In this document: positions 18,520 to 26,967 of the stretch, one piece after another
How positions within the stretch are numbered: position 1 is the stretch's first letter
Layout: each line of letters begins with the position of its first letter
From: JAKQDH01 sp029558835
GTDB taxonomy: Bacteria > Planctomycetota > Phycisphaerae > UBA1845
Direction: 5' to 3'
Assembly (NCBI GenBank): GCA_035356615.1
Contig: DAOQSN010000028.1
Location: 1-64,000, forward strand
DNA length: 64,000 nt
The notes under the pieces: model-generated
The model's input: only the letters and a program-made list of their open reading frames with translations
Told to the model about the DNA's origin: nothing
The model's database searches: none
Position numbers and translations under genes: made by a program

Positions 18520-20187
18520 ATGGAGCGACTGCGACAGCTCATCAACCACATCGTCACGCAACTGGGCGTGCTGAGCGTTTCTCAGCGCATTGCGATTGCG
18601 TTGTGCGCGGCGCTGGTGGTCGTGGCAGTGCTGTGGCTGATGCAGTGGTCGGCGGAGCCGGACATGGTGCCGCTGGTCACGACGGACTTCAGCCTGGAAC
18701 AGTTGCAGGCGGCCGAGGAGGCCTTGAAGTCGAACGGGGCCAAGTACTCGGTGCACGGCAGCCGCGTGTACGTGCGGGCGGCCGACAAGGACAACCTGAT
18801 CCGCGTGCTGCACCAGGCGAAGGCGCTGCCGGAAGACGCCCTGTACGATCTGGCGGCGCACGTGACGGACTCGAACCCGTTTCTTGCCCCCGAGGCGCGC
18901 AAGACGCAGGAGGTGTACGCGCTGGGCAACGAGTTGGGCAAGATCATCGCTACGTCGCCGTTGATTGAGCGGGCGCGGGTGGTCATTAACCCGGTAACGA
19001 AGCGGACCCTGGGACGCGAGGGCAACGTACCGACCGCGTCCGTGCTGGTGACGCTGGCGCCCGGCAAGGAGATGTCGCAGGAGACGGTGGAGTGGCTGGC
19101 GAAGTTCGTGGGCGGGGCCGTTACCGGGCTGAAACCTTACAATGTGTTTATCAGTGATGCCCGCACCGGACGGGCGTTCAGCGTTCCCCACCCGGATGAT
19201 GCCCTCGGCGTGTCCTACCTGGCCGAGGTGAAGAAGCGGGAGAACCACCTGCTCAGCAAGGTGCACGACGCGCTGGCTTACATTCCCGGGGTGCGGGCGA
19301 CGGTGAGCGTCGAGCTGGACACGCGAAAGCGCACGGCCGAGCAGTACACGTATGACAAGCCGCAGCCGCGCAAGGAGATGGTGAACGAGACGCAGACCAA
19401 CGCGGGCAGCGGGGCGAGCGAAACCGGCGTGCAGGCGAACGTGGGGACGGCCTTGACGGGGAACCCCGCGGGGCAGACCAGCAGTACGGAGAAATCCGAG
19501 ACCGAGAACTTCCCCGGCAACCTCACGAAGACGGAGCGGATCGAGGATCAGACCCTGGCCACCAAGACGGTAACGGCCACGGTGAGCATCCCGCGCAGTT
19601 TCGTCGTGAATCTCTTCAAGCTCAAGAACCCCGACGTGGCGGCGCCGACCGACGAGGACATCGCCACGGAGCGGACGGACCAGGTGAAACAGGTGACGGC
19701 CGTCGTGGAGCGCATCGTCATGGCGAGTCCGGGGAGCGTGCAGGTGGACGTGTTCCCGGACATGAACTGGGACGGCAAGAGCGGACCGGGGTGGGGCGAC
19801 GCGGGGGCGACGCTGGTGATGGGCGAGGCGACGCAGGGGCAGCAGGCGGTGGACCTGGTGCGGGCATATGGGCCGCAGGCGGGGCTGGGCGTGCTGGCGC
19901 TGATGAGCATGTTCATGATGCTGCGCGTGGTGCGGCGGTCCAGCGATATGGTCAAGAAGCTCAAGCCGCTGGCGGAGGCCGGGGAGGATGATGGGGAGGA
20001 CATGCTCAAGGTAGGGCCCGCGCCGGTGGGGCAGGCGATTGCCAGCGAGAGCCTGCTGATGGGCAAGGAGGTCGATGACGAGACCCTGCGGTATCAGCAA
20101 CTCGGCGAGGAGGTTTCCAAGATGGTCGAGGACGACCCGACGGGGGCGGCCGACCTCATTCGCCGCTGGGTCCAGGAGCAGGATTGA
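18520..20187 (+). CDS. fliF: Flagellar MS-ring protein FliF
   Basis: This 555-residue protein forms the MS ring in the cytoplasmic membrane, the platform of the flagellum. Transmembrane helix 1 is at residues 24-41 (IALCAALVVVAVLWLM). Periplasmic ring-building motifs follow, including PVTKRTLGREGNVPTASVLVTL near 155-175. A second helix lies near 450-465 (GLGVLALMSMFMMLRVV), and the cytoplasmic tail ends in an acidic FliG-binding segment (EDDPTGAADLIRRWV). The length is normal for the family. The start has GAGGTAGCAGGCG upstream. Confidence 0.95.
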   Translation: MERLRQLINHIVTQLGVLSVSQRIAIALCAALVVVAVLWLMQWSAEPDMVPLVTTDFSLEQLQAAEEALKSNGAKYSVHGSRVYVRAADKDNLIRVLHQAKALPEDALYDLAAHVTDSNPFLAPEARKTQEVYALGNELGKIIATSPLIERARVVINPVTKRTLGREGNVPTASVLVTLAPGKEMSQETVEWLAKFVGGAVTGLKPYNVFISDARTGRAFSVPHPDDALGVSYLAEVKKRENHLLSKVHDALAYIPGVRATVSVELDTRKRTAEQYTYDKPQPRKEMVNETQTNAGSGASETGVQANVGTALTGNPAGQTSSTEKSETENFPGNLTKTERIEDQTLATKTVTATVSIPRSFVVNLFKLKNPDVAAPTDEDIATERTDQVKQVTAVVERIVMASPGSVQVDVFPDMNWDGKSGPGWGDAGATLVMGEATQGQQAVDLVRAYGPQAGLGVLALMSMFMMLRVVRRSSDMVKKLKPLAEAGEDDGEDMLKVGPAPVGQAIASESLLMGKEVDDETLRYQQLGEEVSKMVEDDPTGAADLIRRWVQEQD

Positions 20188-20219
20188 GGCGGCGCGCGGC
20201 GCGTAACGCGGGGTGAGCG

Positions 20220-21263
20220 ATGGCCAAGGACAAGAACAAGCCCGGTCAGACCATCGAGTACGAAGCGGTCAAGGGGACCATGAAGGCGGCGGTTCTGCTG
20301 CTGGCCCTGGACCGCGAATCGGCCGCGACCGTGCTGAAACTGCTGGATGAGGACCTGGTCGAGGAGGTTACCCGCGAGATCGCGCAGATCGACCTGGTGG
20401 ACGTACACACGCGCGGGAAAGTGATCGAGGAGTTTTACAACCTCGCGCTGGCCCGCCAGTACGTGCAGCAGGGCGGTCTGTTGCACGCGAAGGCACTGCT
20501 GGATCGGGCGTTGCCGTCCGACCAGGCCAGCCGCGTCCTGAAGATGATCGAGCATCAGGTCTACCAGCAGCCGTTTGCCTTTCTCGGCAAGACGGACAGC
20601 GAGAACCTGACCGCGTTCATACAGGACGAGCACCCGCAGACGATCGCCCTGATCCTCTCGCACCTGACCGCGAGCAAGGCGTCGGAGATACTGGCGGGTC
20701 TGCCGACGGCCAAGCAGGTCGAGGTGGTTTCCCGCATCGCCAACATGGATAACACCAACCCCGAGGTCATCAAGGAGGTGGAAAAGGGGCTGGAGATGCG
20801 GCTTTCGGGGATCGTGTCGCAGACGTTCCAGAAGGTCGGTGGCATCGACGCGGTGGCGGCCATGCTCAATCTGGCTGACCGCTCCACGGAGAAGGGCATC
20901 CTCGAGGCTCTCGAATCGGAAGACCCGGACCTGGTGGAGCAGATTCGCCGCCTGATGTTCGTGTTCGAGGACATCATGCTGGTGAATGACAAGGGCATCC
21001 AGGTGGTGCTCAAGGAGATCGAGAACGATGAACTGGCCCTGGCCCTGAAGACGGCCAGCCCGGACCTGCGGGAGAAGATCTTCCGCAACATGTCGGAGCG
21101 GGCGGCGCAGTTGATCAAGGAAGAGATGGAATACATGGGGCCGGTGCGCGTCAGCGACGTCGAGGCGGCGCAGCAGAAGATCGTGGACGTGGTGCGGCGG
21201 CTGGAGGACGCGGGCGAGATCATTATCTCCGGTCGCGGCGGCGAGAAGGAACTGATTGTGTAG
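20220..21263 (+). CDS. fliG: Flagellar motor switch protein FliG
   Basis: This 347-residue rotor protein of the C ring couples stator torque to FliF. The N-terminal part contains KAAVLLLALDRESAATVLKLL. The middle has the EHPQTIALILSHL and ILAGLPTAKQVEVVSRIANM motifs, with the EHPQ surface that binds FliM in other species. The C-terminal torque helix is visible as VNDKGIQVVLKEIENDELALALK with R-E-K-I-F-R-N-M-S. Since fliM is not found here, the partner at the EHPQ site may be FliN or an unlinked FliM. ATG 20220 has GGGTGAGCG just upstream. Confidence 0.95.
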   Translation: MAKDKNKPGQTIEYEAVKGTMKAAVLLLALDRESAATVLKLLDEDLVEEVTREIAQIDLVDVHTRGKVIEEFYNLALARQYVQQGGLLHAKALLDRALPSDQASRVLKMIEHQVYQQPFAFLGKTDSENLTAFIQDEHPQTIALILSHLTASKASEILAGLPTAKQVEVVSRIANMDNTNPEVIKEVEKGLEMRLSGIVSQTFQKVGGIDAVAAMLNLADRSTEKGILEALESEDPDLVEQIRRLMFVFEDIMLVNDKGIQVVLKEIENDELALALKTASPDLREKIFRNMSERAAQLIKEEMEYMGPVRVSDVEAAQQKIVDVVRRLEDAGEIIISGRGGEKELIV

Positions 21264-21276
21264 AAGTGCTCGTCCG

Positions 21277-21298
21277 CCTCTCCCCCCAGGGGGAGAGG
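21277..21298. repeat. Near-perfect palindrome between fliG and fliH
   Basis: CCTCTCCCCC (21277-21286) and GGGGGAGAGG (21289-21298) form a 10-bp stem with a two-base loop. It is followed by GCCGGGTGAGGG, a combination seen as a short repeat in many GC-rich genomes. It occurs once here and has no T-tract. Confidence 0.6.
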
Positions 21299-21319
21299 GC
21301 CGGGTGAGGGGGCACGCGG

Positions 21320-22033
21320 ATGGCCACGGTGATCAAGGCAGGCTCGGCCGGGCCGCTGCTGAACCGGCTCACTACGGTGGACCTGGCAGACCACCTGGCG
21401 GAGGCGCGCGCCGTGGTGGAACAGGCGCGGCAGGAGGCGACGCGGATCGTAGCGGCCGCCCGGCAACGCGAAGCGAGTCTCTTCGAGCAGACGCGGGCCC
21501 GCGGCGCCGAGCAGGGGTACCAGGAGGGCTTCGAGCGGGGACAGGCGGAAGGCAGAGCGGCAGCCCACACCGAAGCGGTGGCAAGCTTCCAGCAACAAGA
21601 GGCCCAGGTGATCGCCGCCCTGCGCCAGGCCATTACGCAGATCGAGGGTTTCAAGACGGACCTGCGTCTCCAGGCCGAGCGGGACTTGCTGGAGTTTGCG
21701 GTCGAGGTGGCGCGGAAACTGACGTTCGCGGTGGGACGCGTGTCCCCGGAGGCGGCGCAGGAGAACTTCCGGCGGGCGCTCGAACGCGTGGCCGCGCGGA
21801 CCAGCCTCACAGTGCGCGTGCACCCGGACGACGTGGATGCTCTGCGGATGTTCGCCCCGCAGGTGCTGGAACAGAACGCCCGCGACGAGGCGGTGAAGAT
21901 TGTGCCCGACGCGCAGGTGACGGCCGGTGGGTGCATCGTCGAGCACGCGGCGGGTCAGGTGGACGCGACGCTGGAGACGCAACTGGAGGCGCTGGTGACC
22001 CTGCTGTTGGGACGGGAGGCACGCGATGGCTGA
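21320..22033 (+). CDS. fliH: Flagellar assembly protein FliH
   Basis: This 237-residue stator-like regulator of the flagellar export ATPase resembles a fusion of the b and delta subunits of F-ATPase. The N-terminal half is a coiled coil with a GxxxG-like stretch (EGFERGQAEGRAAAHTEA, about 73-92). The C-terminal half has the family pattern LEFAVEVARKLTF, VRVHPDDVDALR and VTAGGCIVEHAAGQVDATLETQLEAL. It overlaps fliI by eight bases, which suggests coupled translation of the ATPase and its regulator. The start follows GAGGGGG. Confidence 0.9.
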   Translation: MATVIKAGSAGPLLNRLTTVDLADHLAEARAVVEQARQEATRIVAAARQREASLFEQTRARGAEQGYQEGFERGQAEGRAAAHTEAVASFQQQEAQVIAALRQAITQIEGFKTDLRLQAERDLLEFAVEVARKLTFAVGRVSPEAAQENFRRALERVAARTSLTVRVHPDDVDALRMFAPQVLEQNARDEAVKIVPDAQVTAGGCIVEHAAGQVDATLETQLEALVTLLLGREARDG

Positions 22034-23390
22034 CCTGTTCGCCGAGCCTCGACGCCTGGTGCAGCGGACGGCCACGGTGCAGGTGACCGGGCGCGTCGTG
22101 CAGGTGACGGGCCTGACGGTGGTGGCGGAGGGTTTGCCGTTGCCGGTGGGGTCGTTTTGCACGATCACGCGGGCGCATGCGGAGTCGATCCCGGCGCAGG
22201 TGGTGGCGTTCCAGGCGGGGCGCACGGTGCTGATGACGTTGCAGGAACCGCAGGGCGTGGGCGCCGGGGACTGCGTGCGGAGCGCCGCCGCGTTGCAGTT
22301 CGTGCCGGTGGGGCGGCAGATGCTCGGGCGCGTGGTGGACGGTCTGGGACGCCCGATCGACGGACACGGGGCTTTCAACGTGGAGGCGCATCTGCCTGTC
22401 TACCGGGAGGCGCCCCAGGCGCTGGCGCGGCGGCCGATCGACAGGCCTCTCAGTACCGGCATCCGGGCCATCGACGCGCTGCACACCGTCGGCGGGGGGC
22501 AGCGGCTGGGCATCTTCGCGGGCACGGGCGTGGGCAAGAGCGTGCTGCTGGGGATGATCGCGCGGTACACGGCCGCCGATGTCACCGTCGTGGCCCTGAT
22601 CGGCGAGCGCGGACGGGAGGTCGGTGACTTCCTGCGGAAGGACCTGGGGCCCGAGGGACTGAAGCGCTGCGTGCTCGTAGTCAGTACTGCACATGAGTCG
22701 CCGGTGCTGCGGGTGCGGGCGGGCTTCGTGGCCACGGCCGTCGCGGAGTACTTCCGCGACCAGGGGCAGGACGTGCTGTTGCTGATGGACTCGACGACGC
22801 GACTGGCGATGGCGCAGCGGCAGATCGGGCTTTCCGCCGGCGAGCCGCCCACGACGAAGGGCTATCCGCCCAGCGTGTTCGCCCTGTTGCCGCAGTTGCT
22901 GGAACGCAGCGGGCGCACCGAACGCGGCAGCATTACCGGACTGTACACGGTGCTCGTGGAAGGCGACGACATCACGGAGCCGATCTCCGACGCCATCCGC
23001 GGGATTCTCGACGGGCACGTGTGGCTGGCGCGGGGGCTGGCCAATCGCGGGCACTACCCGGCGGTGGCCGTGCTGGAGAGCATCAGCCGCGTGATGGTCG
23101 ACGTGGCCGAAACCGAGCACTTGCGGGCGGCGCGGACCGTGCGTCGCGTGCTGGCGGTGTGGGCGGACATCGAGGACCTGGTCAATATCGGCGCCTATGC
23201 GGTCGGGACGAACGTGGAGTTTGATGTGGCCGTGCAGATGAAGCCGCGCATTGATGAGTTCCTCCAGCAGGCGATTGCCGAGCGGGCGGAGTGGTCCGCC
23301 ACGGTGCTGCGCCTGGTGGAGCTGGCCGGGGCGATCGAGACGCTGCGGGCCCAGTTGCAGGGGCGCCGTGCCGCGGCACCGGCGGCGTAG
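22026..23390 (+). CDS. fliI: Flagellar export ATPase FliI
   Basis: This 454-residue ATPase of the flagellar type III secretion system is related to the F1 beta subunit. Walker A is GTGVGKS at residues 166-172. The Glu-containing ALIGERGREV follows, and Walker B/Asp is LLLMDSTTRLAMAQRQIGLS. The GEPPTTKGYPPSVFALLPQLLER stretch is diagnostic for FliI/SctN. The C-terminal helical domain ends near 440. Its length is typical. The start has GGGAGG upstream, within the end of fliH. Confidence 0.96.
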   Translation: MADLFAEPRRLVQRTATVQVTGRVVQVTGLTVVAEGLPLPVGSFCTITRAHAESIPAQVVAFQAGRTVLMTLQEPQGVGAGDCVRSAAALQFVPVGRQMLGRVVDGLGRPIDGHGAFNVEAHLPVYREAPQALARRPIDRPLSTGIRAIDALHTVGGGQRLGIFAGTGVGKSVLLGMIARYTAADVTVVALIGERGREVGDFLRKDLGPEGLKRCVLVVSTAHESPVLRVRAGFVATAVAEYFRDQGQDVLLLMDSTTRLAMAQRQIGLSAGEPPTTKGYPPSVFALLPQLLERSGRTERGSITGLYTVLVEGDDITEPISDAIRGILDGHVWLARGLANRGHYPAVAVLESISRVMVDVAETEHLRAARTVRRVLAVWADIEDLVNIGAYAVGTNVEFDVAVQMKPRIDEFLQQAIAERAEWSATVLRLVELAGAIETLRAQLQGRRAAAPAA

Positions 23391-23408
23391 CAGGGGTGAC
23401 CATCAGCC

Positions 23409-23891
23409 ATGCCCGGTCGGTTCCGGTTTCGTCTCGAAGCGGTGCGCCGGGTGCGGCGGCAGGCGCAGGACGCGCAGCAGCGCGTGGTGGCCGGTGAGCA
23501 ACGCGAACTGCTGCGACTGGAAGAGAACGTCCGCCAGTGCACGGAGCAGTTGCGGGCGCAGGTGCAGGCGGGGCGGCGGACGCTGCTGGGGACGGCGCTC
23601 GACGTGCCGTTGTTGCGCCGGCAGCAGTTTTATCGGGGCTGGCTGCAGCGCCAGATTCTGGAGACGCAGGCGACCGCCGACGCCCAACAGGCGAAGCTCG
23701 CCCGGGAGCGGGAGAAACTGGCCGAGCTGTCGCGGCGCCTGAAGGTGATCGAGAAGCTCCGCGAGAAGCAGTGGCTTCGCCACCGCACCGAGGCGCAGCG
23801 GGCGGAGCAGGTGGAGACCAACGAGATCGGCAACCAGATGTACGTGCGGCAGCGAGTGGAAGGCCCGGGTTCCTTGAGCCTGGGTGACTGA
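23409..23891 (+). CDS. fliJ: Flagellar export protein FliJ
   Basis: This 160-residue, highly charged protein is predicted to be one long antiparallel coiled coil. It starts FRFRLEAVRRVRRQAQD, the usual 'F-x-F-x-L-x-x-V-L-x-x-R' opening of FliJ. FliJ binds the FliI hexamer and FlhA and helps couple export to the proton gradient. It follows fliI by 18 bases. The identification rests on size, coiled-coil pattern, opening motif and position, as FliJ sequences diverge strongly. Confidence 0.87.
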   Translation: MPGRFRFRLEAVRRVRRQAQDAQQRVVAGEQRELLRLEENVRQCTEQLRAQVQAGRRTLLGTALDVPLLRRQQFYRGWLQRQILETQATADAQQAKLAREREKLAELSRRLKVIEKLREKQWLRHRTEAQRAEQVETNEIGNQMYVRQRVEGPGSLSLGD

Positions 23892-23940
23892 TGACGCGAG
23901 CTGGTGGCCCAGGTTCTCTGCGCCGGGAGGTGTTTAGCGT

Positions 23941-24030
23941 GGGTGCCATGCCCTCACCCGCCGCAGGCGGGGGTGGGCATGTGCCGCGGCATGCTAACCC
24001 GCGACCGCGGTTGCGGGAAAGCACGGCACC
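23941..24030. repeat. MITE-like element, copy 2 (family B, inverted)
   Basis: This 90-bp unit has ends GGGTGCCATGCC and GCACGGCACC. It carries the same two hairpins as copies 1 and 3 but in the opposite orientation. It is inserted between fliJ and the MotE-like gene within the flagellar operon. Confidence 0.7.
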
Positions 24031-24110
24031 TACAACGCCAACGACGCCAAACACATACCTGAACCTGGGGAACGCAAGAGCGCGGCGTACTGGGGCGGAG
24101 TCTGACGACC

Positions 24111-24788
24111 ATGAATGGCACACTGATTCGACGGGCGTATGACATGGTCGCGCTGCTGGCGGTGCTGCACCTGCTCGCACTGGGCGCGCTAAGCACCTAT
24201 CTGATCGGCAGCGGTACGTTGACAGGCGAGCGGGTGCAGCGCATCGCGGCCGTCCTGCGCGGCGAAGAGCCCGCGCCGGTGGAGACGCCGGCCACGGAGG
24301 CGAAGCCGGCGCCGCCGCCCCCGCCCCCCGTCGGGCAATCCGCGGAGGATGCTGCCCTGGCGGCCCAGCAGGACGAGGAGATCACGCGCCGGGAGGCCGA
24401 GCGCATCAAGGCGGAACTGGATCAGCGCTTGGCCACGGTCAACCGCGTCCTGCTGCAAGTGACGAAGAAACGCGAAGCCTGGGAACAGGAGGTGGCCGAC
24501 GCCAACCGTCGTGCCCAGGAGCTGAACCAGACCGGCGACAACGAGGGTTTTCGCAAGGAGTTGGAGTACTTCGAGACGCTGTCGCCGAAGGTCGCCGTGC
24601 AGCACCTGCTGGCGAAGTCGAACGTGGACGAGGCCGCCCGCATCCTGCTGGCGCTCGATGCGGGCAAGGGCAAGAAGATCATCGAGGCGGCCAAGCGCGG
24701 CAACGACCTGGAACGCATGAAGATGATCCTGCAACGGCTGCGCGAAGTGGCGCCGAACCGCTCGGCGGAGCTGGAGAGCAACGGCTAA
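24111..24788 (+). CDS. MotE-like flagellar protein with coiled coil
   Basis: This 225-residue protein has one N-terminal membrane helix (residues about 12-32, MVALLAVLHLLALGALSTYLI). A Pro-rich linker (KPAPPPPPPVG) follows, then a long coiled coil at about 85-150. The C-terminal helical domain reads FETLSPKVAVQHLLAKSNVDEAARILLALD, like the MgtE-N-type domain of MotE. In alpha-proteobacteria MotE chaperones the periplasmic MotC, and similar proteins are encoded between fliJ and fliK in many flagellar operons. Start ATG 24111 follows GGAG at about ten bases. Function is inferred from domain order and position. Confidence 0.7.
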   Translation: MNGTLIRRAYDMVALLAVLHLLALGALSTYLIGSGTLTGERVQRIAAVLRGEEPAPVETPATEAKPAPPPPPPVGQSAEDAALAAQQDEEITRREAERIKAELDQRLATVNRVLLQVTKKREAWEQEVADANRRAQELNQTGDNEGFRKELEYFETLSPKVAVQHLLAKSNVDEAARILLALDAGKGKKIIEAAKRGNDLERMKMILQRLREVAPNRSAELESNG

Positions 24789-24807
24789 CCGACCGGGGGC
24801 GTATGAC

Positions 24808-26160
24808 GTGCAATCGCTGACGACAACTTCGCCCCGCGCGGTGGGCAATGAGGCACCCGGTGGCGGGCGCGCGCCGGCGACGGGGCAGCCGTCAGCCCGG
24901 CAAGCGTCCGTGACCTCGGCCTTCGAGGTTTTGCTGAGCGCCTGCTGGGGGACGGCGCCTGACCGCCTGGCGGCCATGCTGGATGCCTCCGCGGAGCAGA
25001 TGTTCGAGGCGCCGCCGGGATCGGCGGAGCAGAGCGCCCAGGCACGCCGGGAAGACGCAGCACCCGCAGAAGGAGACATGACGAGCAAGCGCGTGGAAGC
25101 CTTGCGTGCCCACCGGGCCGCAGGCGAGCCGACGCAGGCCGGCGGGGAGTCCGTTGTCACCGGTGCCGTGGGCGTTGCGAGCGGCGGCGGGGCGGCGGAC
25201 GGCGCACGCAGCACCAGTGGCGACGATGCGGGTGCGACCGACGCGCGCACGGTCGGTCGGGCCTTCGACGGGCTGAGTGACAGAGCGTGGCAGGAAGTGG
25301 CCGCCCGCTCCACGGGGTCGGGTGCCTCCGGTGGACGCGGGCAAACGACGTCGCAGGCGCCGGCGCCCGGTTCAGGTGCGCCACCCGTGTTGACCGCAAC
25401 GGTGCTAACGGATGCGGTAGCAAATGCGGGGCAGGCGGGAAGCCAGAGCGTCGCCCGCCAGGTGGCGGAACTGCTCAACTCCGGACGCGCGGGCGAGGCG
25501 ACCTCGGTTCGCAGCGTCCCCGCGACGGCGGCGGACGCGCGTACGGCTGCGACCATGCGCGCGGCAGCGCCGTCCGCGACCGGCTCCAAGCAGTCCGGCG
25601 CGACCGCGGCCAGGACGCCGGTTCCCGATGAGACGCGCTCGCCGCTGTTCGAGCGGCTGGTGCGGACAATGAAGTTGCAGGGCGGCTGGCGCAGTTCCAG
25701 CGCGCGGATGCAGTTGTATCCGCCCGAACTGGGACGCATGCGCGTGGACGTCCAACTGAGCGGGAAGGACCTGAGTGTCGCGGTCCGCGTCGAGCGCGCG
25801 GAGGCGCAGGAGTTGCTCAGCGAGCGGCTGGGGTCGCTGAAGACGGCGCTGGAACAGCACGGGGTCCACGTGAAGCACCTGGAAGTCACCGTGGCGTCCG
25901 GGGCCGGAGCGGGAGAGAGCGCCGCGGAGCGCGGCTCAGCCGGCGGCGGTGAGTCGCCTGCCGGAACGCCGCAGCAGTCGTCGGCGGACCTGCCTGGCGA
26001 GACGGCGGAAGGGCGGGATTCGTCCCCCGGTCGAACGGCGTCGCTGGAGGAGGCAGGGGCCGAAGACGGGCCGGCGGCCGTTGCCGCTGGTGGAGCGGTA
26101 GAGGCCGGGGAAGCGGTTTGGCGGGTCGGCACGGAGGCGCGACTCGATATCAGGGTTTGA
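24808..26160 (+). CDS. fliK: Flagellar hook-length control protein FliK
   Basis: This 450-residue protein is Ala/Gly/Thr-rich and disordered over roughly 1-270, as expected for the ruler part of FliK. Residues about 275-370 form the substrate-specificity switch domain, with RMQLYPPELGRMRVDVQLSG, then VAVRVERAEAQELLSERL and LKTALEQHGV. FliK measures hook length and switches FlhB to filament export. Start is GTG, with GGGGG a few bases upstream; an overlapping ATG five bases earlier is out of frame. The C-terminal tail is again low-complexity. Confidence 0.88.
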   Translation: MQSLTTTSPRAVGNEAPGGGRAPATGQPSARQASVTSAFEVLLSACWGTAPDRLAAMLDASAEQMFEAPPGSAEQSAQARREDAAPAEGDMTSKRVEALRAHRAAGEPTQAGGESVVTGAVGVASGGGAADGARSTSGDDAGATDARTVGRAFDGLSDRAWQEVAARSTGSGASGGRGQTTSQAPAPGSGAPPVLTATVLTDAVANAGQAGSQSVARQVAELLNSGRAGEATSVRSVPATAADARTAATMRAAAPSATGSKQSGATAARTPVPDETRSPLFERLVRTMKLQGGWRSSSARMQLYPPELGRMRVDVQLSGKDLSVAVRVERAEAQELLSERLGSLKTALEQHGVHVKHLEVTVASGAGAGESAAERGSAGGGESPAGTPQQSSADLPGETAEGRDSSPGRTASLEEAGAEDGPAAVAAGGAVEAGEAVWRVGTEARLDIRV

Positions 26161-26247
26161 GTGCGCGGACGCTACGGCGTCCGGCGGCACGCGGAGGCGT
26201 ATCGGCGGAGACCGCTAGCCTCCGTCCCCTTTGCTCGGAGCCTGCGC

Positions 26248-26853
26248 GTGAGCACCATTGACGCGACATCCGGTCTGCTGACTTCGACCGCGACCGGCTC
26301 GACCAGCAGCTTCTCGAACCTCAGCGGTGACGACTTCCTCAAGCTCCTGCTTACGCAGATCGCCAACCAGGATCCGTTGGAGCCGATGGGCAACCAGGAG
26401 CTGATGGAGCAGATTTCGTCGATCCGCAACCTGGAGATGACCACCACGCTGACCAACTCCCTCAAGACGCTGACCGGTCAGCAGCGGTTCACGTCGGCGG
26501 CCGCCCTGATCGGGCAGTACGTGGCCGGCACGTCGAGCACCGATGGGACGCTGGTGCAGGGCGTGGTGACGGCGGTGCGGTTCGACGCGAGCGGCGCGGC
26601 CGTGCTGCAACTCAGCAGCGGGACGGAGTTGCCGCTCGAACAGGTACAGACGGTGGCCGCCCCCCAGCAGGCAGCCGCGGGGCTGGTCGGACTGACGGTC
26701 GCCGGAGTGGACCGGCGCGCGACGACCCCCGAGGTGCGCGAGGGCGTGGTTACCGCGTCGCGCGTGGCCGACGACGGGCAGGTCGTGCTGGAACTGGACA
26801 CGGGCAACGACCTGCGCCTGATCGACGTGGTGACGGTGCGCGAAACGGCGTAG
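26248..26853 (+). CDS. flgD: Flagellar hook cap protein FlgD
   Basis: This 201-residue scaffold for hook assembly begins with the conserved segment SNLSGDDFLKLLLTQIANQDPLEPMGNQE (residues 21-49), the FlgD signature. Helix QISSIRNLEMTTTLTNSL and a C-terminal FlgD Tudor/Ig-like part follow (ALIGQYVAG, VQGVVTAVRFDASG, LRLIDVVTVRE). Start GTG 26248 was chosen because it has GGAG eight bases upstream and fits the normal FlgD N-terminus. The open frame extends upstream to 26161 without a ribosome-binding site. It precedes flgE, its usual partner. Confidence 0.92.
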   Translation: MSTIDATSGLLTSTATGSTSSFSNLSGDDFLKLLLTQIANQDPLEPMGNQELMEQISSIRNLEMTTTLTNSLKTLTGQQRFTSAAALIGQYVAGTSSTDGTLVQGVVTAVRFDASGAAVLQLSSGTELPLEQVQTVAAPQQAAAGLVGLTVAGVDRRATTPEVREGVVTASRVADDGQVVLELDTGNDLRLIDVVTVRETA

Positions 26854-26967
26854 GACGGCGTTACGAAGACATGTGGCGGCAGCAGGGGCGCGGCGTGGGC
26901 GGCGCCGGAAGTTCTGAGAGGATGTTAGACCCGAGCGGCATTGGCCGCGAGCGGAGCGTCGAACCGG

